NCBI GenBank assembly: GCA_038323375.1
Contig: JBBQGV010000006.1
Location: forward strand, 1-64,000
DNA length: 64,000 nucleotides
Direction of reading: 5' to 3'
DNA from: JABWAJ01 sp038323375
GTDB lineage: Bacteria; Bacteroidota; Bacteroidia; Chitinophagales; Saprospiraceae
The translations under genes were made by a program, and so were the position numbers. The stretch's first letter is position 1. Every line of letters begins with the position of its first letter. The notes beneath the pieces were generated by a model. That model had not been told where the DNA came from, did not search any database, and worked only from the letters and a program-made list of their open reading frames with translations. Below, piece after piece: positions 17,534 to 26,253 of this stretch.

Positions 17534-18968
17534 ACGATGCTGATTTTATTTTTTCATGATAATTGATCAGTCTTTGCCGGAAGTCTGAAGCGACCTTAAG
17601 CCAGGCTTCATCAGGGTCTATCCATTCCTTGACAGGTTTTTTAGGAGTCGGGGTAATCGGAATGCCGGATAAGAAATCTAAATTATCTTTTATTTCATCA
17701 ATCAGGATTGGAACGATACGGTACTTCCCAAAACTATTTGAGTGATCTAAAAATTCTCGAAATTCATGTATCCACTCTTGGCGTTGGTCAAGTAATGCCT
17801 GCGAAAGAAATATGACCAAGAAGTCAACTCCACCGGAACCTATTTTACGCCGAAATCCATCATCCAGTGCTTCTACCGACAAAAAATTGTTGGCGCTTTC
17901 TCCTAAAGTAATCACTTTTTGTCTGGCTGCTAAAGGTTCAATACGCAGGAATAAATCTTTGGTCATAGATCGGTCTGCTTCAGCAAACAGGAAAAAGACC
18001 TGATAAGGGGAGGTCAAGTCTGCGAAAGGCTCATCTTTCCATATCTCATCGTAGGACAAATAGGTTACAAATCGCCTATAATCCTGGCTAAGGGATTCAA
18101 TTCCTTCGTTTTCTGATAGTACAGCCAGTTCTTCTCCGAAAGCATAATTAGAATCGTGGCGAACATACACCTTATCAAAATATTCTGTGAGATTGGTTGT
18201 AGATGGCAAGGCATATATTTTCCTGGTCATCTTTTCCCAACGTATCCTGTATTGCTCTTGCCAATATAGACGCTTGTCCAATGTTACCCCGTTAAAATCT
18301 ACCCGTGTAGGCAAAGGATATATACTCAAAGGTCTCAAATCTCCAAACTTCATACGATAATCGGCAGCATTCATTGCCAGCTTGAGTACCCCTTCTAAAC
18401 TCTGTTCATTTGGCGTAAATACCAATACTAATTTATCAGGCATAGACATTGTGCAAATACCTCCAATATCGGTGTGTCCGGTACGGGAATCAATTAATAC
18501 GTAATCAAACCTTTTACTTAGAAATTTAGCGAATAATGGAAAAAAATCAGGAATTTTTTTGTAAAAACGGCTCCAACTAAACTTATTAATTCGATCAGAA
18601 TAAGTATCATTGCTAAGCCCTGCACGAACTAAATAAAGATTAGATTTTTCCCCGGAGATGTTAACTGGAAGTGTCAATTTCTCTATTTCTTCAAAATATG
18701 CATCAAGCAACTCCTTATCTTCTTCGCCATAAGGCATTTTCTTCAACGTCTTTTCTGCCTTCGCTACAAAATCGAATATCCCTTTTTGTTTCTCCCAATC
18801 TGCCATAGAAGACTTAAAGTACGCTTCCAACCCTGGCGCTTCCAGATCCCAATCAATCATCAGCACACGACCTTTGGCTTGGCGGGCAAGCAATATAGCC
18901 GTGTTTGCTAAAGCCATAGTACGTCCGGTTCCCCCTTTGTACGCATAGAATGTTATGATCTCGCCCAT
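17526..18968 (-). CDS. ParA-like ATPase fused to a TIR-like domain
   Basis: The 480-residue protein has two parts. Residues 1-300 are a ParA/MinD-type ATPase with the variant Walker A KGGTGRT at 11-17, LMIDWDLEAPGLEAYF near 36-51 (switch I region), LIDSRTGHTD near 157-166 and VFTPNEQSLEGV. Arg instead of the second Lys marks the KGGTxR group seen in bacterial conflict systems. Residues from about 323 (PYQVFFLFAEADRSM) form a TIR-like domain ending in EWIDPDEAWLKVASDFRQRL. The same closing motif ends the Roco protein of this operon. The role is inferred to be a nucleotide-dependent switch or adaptor. It lies 8 bases after the TIR gene. Confidence 0.82.
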   Translation of the reverse strand: MGEIITFYAYKGGTGRTMALANTAILLARQAKGRVLMIDWDLEAPGLEAYFKSSMADWEKQKGIFDFVAKAEKTLKKMPYGEEDKELLDAYFEEIEKLTLPVNISGEKSNLYLVRAGLSNDTYSDRINKFSWSRFYKKIPDFFPLFAKFLSKRFDYVLIDSRTGHTDIGGICTMSMPDKLVLVFTPNEQSLEGVLKLAMNAADYRMKFGDLRPLSIYPLPTRVDFNGVTLDKRLYWQEQYRIRWEKMTRKIYALPSTTNLTEYFDKVYVRHDSNYAFGEELAVLSENEGIESLSQDYRRFVTYLSYDEIWKDEPFADLTSPYQVFFLFAEADRSMTKDLFLRIEPLAARQKVITLGESANNFLSVEALDDGFRRKIGSGGVDFLVIFLSQALLDQRQEWIHEFREFLDHSNSFGKYRIVPILIDEIKDNLDFLSGIPITPTPKKPVKEWIDPDEAWLKVASDFRQRLINYHEKIKSASYA

Positions 18969-18976
18969 TGTTCAGG

Positions 18977-19660
18977 TTATGAAGTCGGTTGAGGAGGTGT
19001 TTTGAGTGTTTTTACAAAATCGACAATTTGTTCCTTACCTTTCGGGGAGCTTACGTCCACCAAACGAAAAGTAACACAATCCTCACAAAGGTTAACATTT
19101 TTCTCTAAAACCACAGTCTGAACCCTCCCAATTTTGTCTAAAAGTTCAGTAAGTAAATCAGTAAACTCGTTTTCATCTTCAAATTTTTTTCTCAAAAACA
19201 AGCGTCTTAAATCAATGATATGCTTCTTTTGTTTTTGCAAGAAATCGGGCATGTCGGAGATATCTCCGGCTAATAATACAGGAACTACAAAGCCCATGTC
19301 AGGATTGCCTTCGAGCTTAATTTTTTCCAATCGCTCTTTTTCCAACCGAGTCATACCTTCCAGTTCACTGGCACACCATAAAGAACCACCTGTATAATCC
19401 CTGGTAAACATCACGATCCAGCAAATGCTTTTACATAAACCCTTGCTGAGAGCTTCTATTCGAAAATCGTTGTTCCCAAAAACGTCCTGATCTAAAAAGA
19501 CAATTCTTCCTTTCGTATCCCTTACATCACTTTCCACCAGAAAGCCTTGTATAGTGCCAGAAATTATTTCAGCAATTTTTTTTGTAAAAGTATTGAGGTG
19601 ATCCTGTACATTGAATCCGTTACGGTAGCTAATAAAGCAAGTGTATTCAAACTTATTCAT
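18977..19660 (-). CDS. TIR-domain protein, putative NADase effector
   Basis: The 227-residue protein starts directly with a TIR fold: strand A with CFISYRNG at 8-15, FLDQDVFG near 55-62 (BB region), SLWCASELEGM at 93-103 with Glu99 in the place of the catalytic Glu of NAD-cleaving TIR enzymes, and VVPVLL as strand D. A long C-terminal part (about 165-227, with CEDC) has no recognised domain. TIR effectors commonly deplete NAD+ or make signalling nucleotides during abortive infection. That activity is inferred here. It sits between the Roco-TIR (6-base gap) and ParA-TIR genes (8-base gap). Confidence 0.83.
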   Translation of the reverse strand: MNKFEYTCFISYRNGFNVQDHLNTFTKKIAEIISGTIQGFLVESDVRDTKGRIVFLDQDVFGNNDFRIEALSKGLCKSICWIVMFTRDYTGGSLWCASELEGMTRLEKERLEKIKLEGNPDMGFVVPVLLAGDISDMPDFLQKQKKHIIDLRRLFLRKKFEDENEFTDLLTELLDKIGRVQTVVLEKNVNLCEDCVTFRLVDVSSPKGKEQIVDFVKTLKTPPQPTS

Positions 19661-19666
19661 AGGCAG

Positions 19667-22048
19667 TTATATGTTTTTTATTTCTGCAATCTCTCTAATT
19701 TTTTCTCCCACCTCCAGCCAGGCCTCATCCGGGTTGCTCCAGGTAGAAATGGCTTTCCCTTTTTGGGGCAAGGCATTGAGCTTGGCGAATGGCGCATCCT
19801 TCCAAAGGCTGGGGCGGATGATGACGGGCACAACCACTGCGTCTCCCCGCTCGTGCCGCGCCATCGCTTCTTTCATTTCGATGTTCCAGACATAATCGGT
19901 GGCCATCAGGTCAGGGCTGACCAATAGCAGAATAATGTCTGCTGTGTTCAGTTCCCGGCGAATGGAAGCGTCCCATTCTTCGCCGGGCAGCAGTTTCGTA
20001 TCATCCCAGGGTTGCAGCAAGCCGTTCTTTTCTAACGGAGCGAGCAGCGTTTTGAGCTGTTTCAGGAATGCTGCGTCTTTTTGGGAATAGGAGATGAAGA
20101 TTTTTTTGGGTCGTTCTGCGAAGAAGGTCGTCACAAACACGTCGTCTATCAGGCACAGCACATTCACATCTTCGTAGCTGTTTTTGCACTCCACTGTTTT
20201 TTTACCGCGTTCTTTGCGGCGCATCAGGTCTTCAAATTCGTAAAAATTAGGCTCTTTTAATTTTCGGCAAACCGCGCAATTGCACGGCACGAGTTTTTTT
20301 ACGCGCAAGCTGTGATAGCCCTTGTTTAAGTGGTCTATTTCGTCGCTGATGAGCGTCACAAGCCCCTTGGCTTCCGCGCCTTTGGCCCGCAAAAACAAGT
20401 TGCGCATGCCATAAGTTTCCACCAATTTGGCCTGCGCGCCCTGCCGGTGAAACACAGCACCGGTGCGCCACGCTTCCTTTTCGGGAAAAGGCAGGTAACG
20501 ATGCAGGCGCACAATCAGGCGGCTGAGCAGGCCTTTGGGCATAAAATCGTAATGGTAGCGCAATTCCAAATTGTCGCGATCCTCCCATTGCAGGTCGGGG
20601 GTTTGCGCGGAGAGGAGGTGTGGCGTCAGGTAGCGTTCTGCCTTGCGTTCATCGTCGGGCAGGCGAAAACACAACTCGAACTTGCTCATCAGTTGCAGCA
20701 ACTCGTCGCTCATGCATTGGTAAGTCGGGGTTTTCCAAATGTTTTTGGCGTCTTCAATGGAGAAATAGCCTTTTGCTTCGATGACTTTCGGGTCGTCGAG
20801 TACCGCATAAACGCCTTTCGTCACCCAGTCGTTGTTGAGAAAAACGGTGCGTTTCAACAACACGTCGTCCTGAAAATGCAGGAATACCCCAAAATCGTGC
20901 AGGAATTGGCTCAGGCGCAGCGCCCGCTCATCATCTAAGCCCTGTTTTCCACAAAGTTCAAAGTAGCGTTCAACCGGCAAGTAATGCTCCCCCAATTTTT
21001 TTTGCGCTTCCAGCTCCCTGCGTACTTCCGCCCAGGTGGTCGGCCATGCTTCGTCTACATGCGGCAGTTCCTGGATTTCTGTTTTGATTTTGCGAAACAG
21101 TTTATCAAAATTTGGTCTATCCTCGCTCAGGTCGAGGGAAACGACCGCTTTCAGGTTGCTGAACCGACCGCGCAGGCCCGATTCGTCAATGTCTTTGGTG
21201 CGGCCGCCGTGCCGGTTCTGAACGATGATCACCGGGCTGTTGTCGGAGAGCAACTCCACGACTTGCAGCCAGTAATCAAAATTGGTGTCTTCTTTGCGCA
21301 CATCGGCTACCAGCACGTACAGCGAACGCTTGGTCAGGAAAAACTGGTGGGTGGCGTGATAGATTTCCTGTCCGCCAAAATCCCAAACATGCATGGTGAA
21401 GTCTTTGCCGTCCGGACAGCTAAATGGACGGTCGTTGATTTCGATGCCGTGGGTGCTTTCCTGTGGCGTGGGCAGTTTTGTGTCAAAGCCATTCAGGATT
21501 TTGCGCGCGAGGGTTGTTTTACCCGCTCCGCCTTCGCCCAGGATGAGCAATTTGGCTTCTTTGATTTTTTCATCGCCCTGTTCGCGCTCCCGGAAATAGT
21601 TGAGGATGGCGGCGTTGCCTTGTTTGACGATTTCTACCGGCGGATTGGACAAGGTTTTATTCCCATACAACCACAGATGCTCCAGCTTCCCGCTTCCGGA
21701 CGGTAAACCAAACTCCTTCAACTGATTCCCGCACAAATCCAAATACCGCAGGTTTTTCATTTCCGCAGGCACGGGCGAAGTTTTGAGTTGGTTGTCGCGC
21801 AGGTTCAGCGCTTCGATCCGGGCAGGGTCGAAGTCAGGCAGGGCGCAGATTTTTTGCCATTGGGCGTCGGTCAGTTTGGCACCGGCTAAGTTGAGGCCGG
21901 CTAAGGCGTTGTTTTTTAAAGCATAGCGAAACGGCTGGCGCTCGTTGACGGGCATGACGCCAGAGACCGCATCCTCCCCGCGTGCAGGAGCAGGATGCAG
22001 GGTTTTTTTGAGGATTTTTTCGATTTCGTTGATGACCAAAGTTTTCAT
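19667..22048 (-). CDS. Roco protein: LRR, Roc GTPase, COR and TIR domains
   Basis: This is a protein of about 793 residues. Leucine-rich repeats cover roughly 70-135 (LNLRDNQLK, YLDLCGNQLKEF, HLWLYGNKTL). The Roc GTPase follows, with P-loop GEGGAGKT near 171-178, DFGGQE near 223-228, and QNRHGG where the G4 motif (N/TKxD) is expected but degenerate. A COR region (about 340-600) contains LSQFLHDFGVFLHFQ. A Cys-rich patch (CNCAVCRKLKEPNF) precedes the TIR domain (about 648-793: KIFISYSQKD, WNIEMKEAMARHE with the putative catalytic Glu). Roco proteins dimerise through COR and respond to GTP state. It is the first gene of the TIR operon. ATG 22048 is preferred to an upstream GTG. Confidence 0.9.
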   Translation of the reverse strand: MKTLVINEIEKILKKTLHPAPARGEDAVSGVMPVNERQPFRYALKNNALAGLNLAGAKLTDAQWQKICALPDFDPARIEALNLRDNQLKTSPVPAEMKNLRYLDLCGNQLKEFGLPSGSGKLEHLWLYGNKTLSNPPVEIVKQGNAAILNYFREREQGDEKIKEAKLLILGEGGAGKTTLARKILNGFDTKLPTPQESTHGIEINDRPFSCPDGKDFTMHVWDFGGQEIYHATHQFFLTKRSLYVLVADVRKEDTNFDYWLQVVELLSDNSPVIIVQNRHGGRTKDIDESGLRGRFSNLKAVVSLDLSEDRPNFDKLFRKIKTEIQELPHVDEAWPTTWAEVRRELEAQKKLGEHYLPVERYFELCGKQGLDDERALRLSQFLHDFGVFLHFQDDVLLKRTVFLNNDWVTKGVYAVLDDPKVIEAKGYFSIEDAKNIWKTPTYQCMSDELLQLMSKFELCFRLPDDERKAERYLTPHLLSAQTPDLQWEDRDNLELRYHYDFMPKGLLSRLIVRLHRYLPFPEKEAWRTGAVFHRQGAQAKLVETYGMRNLFLRAKGAEAKGLVTLISDEIDHLNKGYHSLRVKKLVPCNCAVCRKLKEPNFYEFEDLMRRKERGKKTVECKNSYEDVNVLCLIDDVFVTTFFAERPKKIFISYSQKDAAFLKQLKTLLAPLEKNGLLQPWDDTKLLPGEEWDASIRRELNTADIILLLVSPDLMATDYVWNIEMKEAMARHERGDAVVVPVIIRPSLWKDAPFAKLNALPQKGKAISTWSNPDEAWLEVGEKIREIAEIKNI

Positions 22049-22086
22049 ATTTGTGTTTTTTACCACAACTTGTTCCGTGCCACAGG

Positions 22087-22123
22087 ATAGGGCACATAGG
22101 TGTTTTCACAATAGGGCACATAG
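22087..22123. promoter_or_regulatory. Direct repeats upstream of the Roco operon
   Basis: ATAGGGCACATAG occurs twice (22087-22099 and 22111-22123) with a 24-base period, 40-75 bases before the Roco start codon. Repeats on roughly the same face of the helix at this place suggest an operator for a dimeric regulator. No cognate regulator gene is adjacent. Confidence 0.4.
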
Positions 22124-22178
22124 CCCTTCTACTCTTTTTAGTCCACAGTGGGATACGAAACAATCTACTGTAAAGAAA

Positions 22179-22255
22179 GCGGACTAAAGCCCGCGAAACA
22201 AAGAACCGACTAAACCCGGCGCGTGTGCTGCTCTGTTTCGCGGGCTTCAGTCCGC
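22179..22255. repeat. REP-like hairpin
   Basis: The 22-base arms at 22179-22200 and 22234-22255 (GCGGACTAAAGCCCGCGAAA and its complement) match with a single G/T-type mismatch around a 33-base loop. The sequence resembles the palindromic units of REP elements. It separates the methyltransferase 3' end from the Roco promoter. Confidence 0.65.
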
Positions 22256-22362
22256 CTAAGTTAATCGTTGTATGCGACTGAGCACATTTTAAAACGCATC
22301 GTTGTTTGTTTTAAGGACGCTTTGGGTAAATAGTTACTCATATTCAATAAATTACAGGCGCC

Positions 22363-24082
22363 CTAAAACATCGTCAGTTGGCTTGATGGCTCAAATTTTC
22401 GCATGTATGTTTCCCACCCTTCAAAGGTAATAACCGGATTGAGTTGGTTCAAATCTTGAAAAGTCAGTTCTTTTGCTGCTTTTGCCAGGTCAATTCGGCT
22501 TAATAAATCCTTGGTAATGACTCGCTTACTGTCCCAAAAAACGATGGCATTTAAAAAATTCCGGATGCGTGTTGAATTCAGGATAGCCTGGCTGATCAGT
22601 GCGTCCTGAAGCTGTTCAAAACCAATAAAATAACACGTATCGTCCAGCATTACAGGTTTGCCGTTTTGGGGCAAAACAACCGAAAAATGCGCTGTTTTGT
22701 ACATGCCGGAAATGGCAACTTTGTAGGGCGCAAATGAATAATCACCAATTCCAAAAAATCGAAAACATCGGTTTCCCTTTGTAAATACTCGATTTCCTGT
22801 TGTTAAAATCTTCTTTGTTTTTCATCAGGTAGACCCAGGTTTTGGGAAAAAAGGATTGAATCGGGGCAGTATCCTGACCAATTTTTCGCTGGGTAATGAT
22901 GGTGTTTTTACGGGTAGTTTCGATCAGATTTTGCTTCAAATCAGAGCTTTTCAGGAGGCCATAAACCAGATCTGGTTCCAAAACAACTTCCTCTCCTCTA
23001 CCATTGACAAAGCGGTCGTTTTCCGACTCCAATTCCATCACTTTTGAGCAATCGTGTTTAACGCCTTGCCGCCATTCAAACGGGCAGGTGCCATCTACAT
23101 CGGCATAAGCCGCATACGTCCCAATATTGGCGATAAACTTGCCCCCCACCCATCCGAATTCCCGAATTGGTTTTCCGGAATAAAAATCCAGTTCCGCACA
23201 GGTGACTGCTTTTTCCAACCCTAATTGTGCAAAAAACAACGCCGCATCTACGGCTACATTAAATTCTTTTTGCGCATCAATGGTCTGTTTTTCAATGCCT
23301 GTAATTTGGTACTGGTTTCGCTTTTGCTCCAAAAGGATGTTTTTAATAACTGCGTTTTTGACCAAAAAAGCCATGTTCCCTTTTGTGTTTTGGAAAGCTT
23401 TAATCAGCATAAGCGAAATGTACTCTCCAATATCAAAATTCCCTTTGCCGGTCAGTGCATCGAAGCCTGAGTGGTTTTTAAAATTAGATTTTGGGGGCAA
23501 ATTATCCGACCCCAGGGAAGAAAGCATTGAATTGGTCACCCAGGGCGGGTTTCCCAAAATCAGCACGTCTGTTTTTACTGCTAATTTATCAAATTCAAAA
23601 TCAAATACGCTTTGGTGATGTAATTCAATGATGGGTTTGTTTGCATTTGGATGCGTCAAAAAATATTCAAGCAAGGAAAATTTAGTCTGCCAGACGTAAG
23701 GCTTATAAATCTCCACCCCAATAATTTTTTCTATTTGTGGAAAGGTTTTTAGCGCAGCAAGGATAAAATTTCCTTTGCCAAAGGTGGGTTCGATCACAAC
23801 TTTGGGCTGAATTCCTTTTTCCCTCAATTTATCGCATACCCATTGAGAAAGCTGCACATTGGTCTGAAAATCACCGTATTCACTGCGATCTGGTTCATTT
23901 GCCACCGTTTTTTCATCTTCAAAAGCGGCTTTTAGCGCTTGCAGGGCATCTTTTGAATCAAAAAAATCTACTATTCCGGTAATGTTTCTGATCACCTGAT
24001 TGCAAGCATGAAGGTCACCTTTTAGCAGCAGGATAACTTGTGCCAATGCCTGGTTATTGATGTATGCTTCAAATATCATCAT
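22363..24082 (-). pseudogene. N6-adenine DNA methyltransferase with a single-base frameshift
   Basis: Frame one (24082 to 22742) encodes 446 residues with a SAM-binding segment VVIEPTFGKGNFILAAL near 95-111 and the catalytic NPPW motif in LILGNPPWVTNS, that is, an N6-adenine DNA methylase. It ends prematurely as MFSIFWNW. Removing one base from the A6 run at 22753-22758 joins it to a second frame (MFSIFGIGDYSFAPYKVAIS, then to 22363) that supplies about 130 C-terminal residues. These look like the target-recognition end of Eco57I-like or type II methylases. No nuclease domain is evident. It may be a true mutation, a phase-variable tract or a sequence error. It is on the same strand as the TIR operon and the DGR. 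Confidence 0.8.
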
Positions 24083-24203
24083 ATCCCACCGTCTTTTACT
24101 TTGTGGACAATACGGGTAATGCCCTCAACTGCATCTGCCATCGTAACAATACGGCCATATTGCAACCGCCACTGCAAGGCGGGCAGGCATTACAAAACTA
24201 TAA

Positions 24204-24265
24204 AAAGCGGCAGAACTTTCGGTTCCAACGCCTACTCATACTGCCGCTTTGACGGCTAAAAGCCG
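24204..24265. repeat. Two hairpins downstream of the template repeat
   Basis: AAAGCGGCAG (24204-24213) pairs with CTGCCGCTTT (24241-24250), and CGGCT (24253-24257) with AGCCG (24261-24265) followed by CATTTTTG. They lie between the template repeat and the methyltransferase start. They could end the template RNA or belong to its fold; neither is shown. The rest of 24083-24339 shows no gene. Confidence 0.4.
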
Positions 24266-24339
24266 CATTTTTGTCCCAGGTATTCCCCGGGAGCAGGACA
24301 ATCGCCTGTTCAGTGGATGCTATCCGGCATTCCCGTGAG

Positions 24340-24468
24340 CTGGAGGACGAGGCGGAAGCCGAGATTATTATCGCGGTTGTCCGGCCTGTTGTTGTTGCGG
24401 TAAGCGGCGCGGCAGTTCTGCGGATTGTTGTTCCAGCTGCCGCCGCGAATCACGCGGTTGACGCCCTT
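24340..24468 (-). repeat. DGR template repeat (TR)
   Basis: This 129-bp non-coding repeat lies 20 bases downstream of the reverse transcriptase stop and is on the same strand. Read on the minus strand it would encode RVIRGGSWNNNPQNCRAAYR and then NNNRPDNRDNNLGFRLVLQ, dense in AAC/AAT codons as in known DGR templates. It aligns gap-free with 26266-26394. All 20 differences fall at adenines of the template's sense strand, and the first 28 bases at the low-coordinate end (24340-24367) are identical. The low-coordinate end corresponds to the IMH-like side. Confidence 0.95.
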
Positions 24469-24488
24469 ACGGCGATTGACCTTGTTCT

Positions 24489-25472
24489 TTATTCGAAAAT
24501 CTTCTGCCGGAACCCTTTGGTTTCAGCATGTTGTACAAAAGCCAGCAAAGGCAACAAGTGCCGCTGGTATGTTGCTTCGTCCCACACGCCCGATTGCAAA
24601 TAATTTCCAGCAAGATCAGCCTTACGGATGAACCGTCGCTTGCTTTGCTGCGTCAGCCGCATGTTGTGCGGAAAAATCCGGTAGCCTAAAAACGGCAAAC
24701 CCAACGCTGTTCTGTTCAGCATTTCCGGTTTTAATGCGCACAGCAATTCATCATTGACATAACTCCTGATCTGGCATAAAGCCCGCTTCAACGCCGTTTT
24801 GTCATCGTGCCACAGCACCATATCGTCCATGTAGCGCACGTAAGCTTTGCAATGAAGCTGCTCTTTGATAAAATGATCCAGATCCGCAAGATAATGATTT
24901 GCAAAATATTGGCTGGTCAAATTTCCAATGGGCAAACCTCGTTCCGGATGCGCTTCGTAACTGTCTATAATTTTAGAAAAAATGCCGAGCAAAGCCTGGT
25001 CTCGAAACATGCACCCCAGTTGTCTTTTCAAAACCTGATGGTGTACCGTTTCAAAAAACTTGCGCACATCAAGTTTCAAAAACCAATCGTACTGCCTCGT
25101 AAAAGTCTTCGCTCTTTCGATGGCCGCATAAGTACCTTTGCCTTTTCGGCATGCGTAACTGTCAAAAATCTGCACGCGTTCGAAATGATTGTGGCAAACA
25201 TTCATTAGCGCGTGGTGCAACACCTGTTCCCTAAAAGCGCTGGCGCAAATTTGCCGTTCTTTCGGCTCGAAAATCTTGAAATAGTGATAATCGCCAACCT
25301 CTACTGCCTCGTTCAAAATCTGCTTTCGCAATTCGATGAGGTTGTCATCCAGATTATTCCGGTACTGTTCCACCTGGTTGGCATGACTTTTCCCTTTGCG
25401 CGCTTTCCAAAAGGCAAGGCGCAGATTTTCAGGTTCAGCCACAGCTTCCAGCAAATGATCGTACCGCTTCAT
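24489..25472 (-). CDS. DGR-type reverse transcriptase
   Basis: The 327-residue reverse transcriptase has palm motifs FLKLDVRKFF at 131-140 (first catalytic Asp), GLPIGNLTSQ at 179-188 and YMDD at 214-217, followed by LPFLGYRI. The IGNLTSQ form of motif 4 replaces QGxxxSP of retrons and group II introns and is the hallmark of diversity-generating retroelements. The enzyme copies the template RNA with errors at adenines, and the cDNA replaces the variable region of the target gene. It follows the HRDC gene by 8 bases and precedes the template repeat. Confidence 0.95.
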   Translation of the reverse strand: MKRYDHLLEAVAEPENLRLAFWKARKGKSHANQVEQYRNNLDDNLIELRKQILNEAVEVGDYHYFKIFEPKERQICASAFREQVLHHALMNVCHNHFERVQIFDSYACRKGKGTYAAIERAKTFTRQYDWFLKLDVRKFFETVHHQVLKRQLGCMFRDQALLGIFSKIIDSYEAHPERGLPIGNLTSQYFANHYLADLDHFIKEQLHCKAYVRYMDDMVLWHDDKTALKRALCQIRSYVNDELLCALKPEMLNRTALGLPFLGYRIFPHNMRLTQQSKRRFIRKADLAGNYLQSGVWDEATYQRHLLPLLAFVQHAETKGFRQKIFE

Positions 25473-25480
25473 AGGTAGGT

Positions 25481-25903
25481 TTATTCCGGTTTTGAAATAA
25501 AATGCATCCCATATTTTTCGATCTTCTTCTCCCCTACGCCTTTTACGCTCTTCATCGAAGCCAAAGTTAATTCTTCGATTTTAGCTAATTCCGATAGTTC
25601 TTCGTCTGTAAAAATTGCGTAAGCAGGAATCCCTTCTTTAAAAGACAGGCTTTTTCGGATTTCCCGCATCCGCGAAAAGCGCAGAAAAGTCGCCCCGTCT
25701 AAGGTTTCCTTATAATCCGTTTTTTGACGGGCGGAAGTCGTCCCCTCCACATACCGGATGCAAAAACACCAGTAAGCTCCAGTGGCGCTCTGAACTACTT
25801 GTTGCTCTACGGACAAGACTCTTTTTGAACGCAGAAATACATTCATTTCCTCATTCATTTCTTCGCCGTCGGGTATCGAGATATTGAATATTTTGATTTG
25901 CAT
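25481..25903 (-). CDS. HRDC-domain DGR accessory protein
   Basis: The 140-residue protein has a C-terminal HRDC (helicase and RNase D C-terminal) domain at about 70-135: GIPAYAIFTDEELSELAKI and the helix-hairpin SVKGVGEKKIEKYG. The N-terminal half is beta-rich and not recognised. HRDC proteins are a known alternative to Avd as DGR accessory factors and are thought to bind the RT or the nucleic-acid template. No Avd gene is seen here, which supports that role. Its stop lies 8 bases before the RT start. Confidence 0.88.
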   Translation of the reverse strand: MQIKIFNISIPDGEEMNEEMNVFLRSKRVLSVEQQVVQSATGAYWCFCIRYVEGTTSARQKTDYKETLDGATFLRFSRMREIRKSLSFKEGIPAYAIFTDEELSELAKIEELTLASMKSVKGVGEKKIEKYGMHFISKPE

Positions 25904-25963
25904 AGGTTATGTTTTTAAAAAAAAAATTGGGGCTTCGCCCCATTGGTTTGCTGTCGTCACGCC

Positions 25964-26196
25964 ACGAAGTATGGTTGCTATGCTGCGTTGGCTTCGCGCT
26001 GCTCGCTTAGAGCTTGTTCGGATTCCCGTCAATCGGCTACGAACGGCAAATTTTATTTTATACTGCGTTGATTTTTTTCGCCGTAGCTGCCGGCTACGTC
26101 TGCAAAAATCCCCTTGCCTAAAATAAAATTTCCTCGCCCTCGCTCGATCACGAAAACCCGAACAAGCTCTTACTTACCATAGCCACTATACTTCGT
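25964..26196. repeat. Outer inverted repeat enclosing the family-2 element
   Basis: ACGAAGTATGGTTGCTATG (25964-25982) and CATAGCCACTATACTTCGT (26178-26196) form an imperfect inverted repeat around the family-2 MITE. The MITE may have inserted in the loop of an older hairpin, or this may be a longer version of the element. A small GGGGCTTCGCCCC hairpin lies just outside at 25929-25941. The region between HRDC and the DGR target otherwise contains no gene. Confidence 0.5.
26009..26171 (+). mobile_element. MITE-like element, family 2, copy 1
   Basis: The element has terminal inverted repeats AGAGCTTGTTCGG (left) and CCCGAACAAGCTCT (right). The interior block GGCAAATTTTATTTTATACT and the block AAATTTCCTCGCCCTCGCTC recur, in reverse orientation, at 47496-47680. 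TTA lies outside GAGC...GCTC on both sides. It is non-coding. It sits between the DGR target gene and the HRDC gene, splitting the cassette. Confidence 0.7.
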
Positions 26197-26197
26197 T

Positions 26198-26232
26198 TTT
26201 ATTATTTTTTTTTTATTATTTTTTTTTTTTTT
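26198..26232. repeat. Poly-T tract downstream of the variable region
   Basis: T runs of 5, 10 and 14 are broken only by ATTA units. On the sense strand this is a poly-A tract starting about 20 bases after the target stop codon. Length variation by slippage is likely. Confidence 0.6.
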
Positions 26233-26253
26233 GCTCACGGGAATCCGGAAAAG

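Noticed and set aside
24271..24603. Plus-strand open frame across the template repeat
   Set aside because: It lies opposite the RT 3' end and the TR; its Ala/Val-rich translation is the complement of AAC-rich template sequence.
24489..25472. Reverse transcriptase considered as a retron or group II intron RT
   Set aside because: Motif 4 is IGNLTSQ rather than QGxxxSP, no msr/msd-like or intron structure was seen, and a true TR/VR pair is present.
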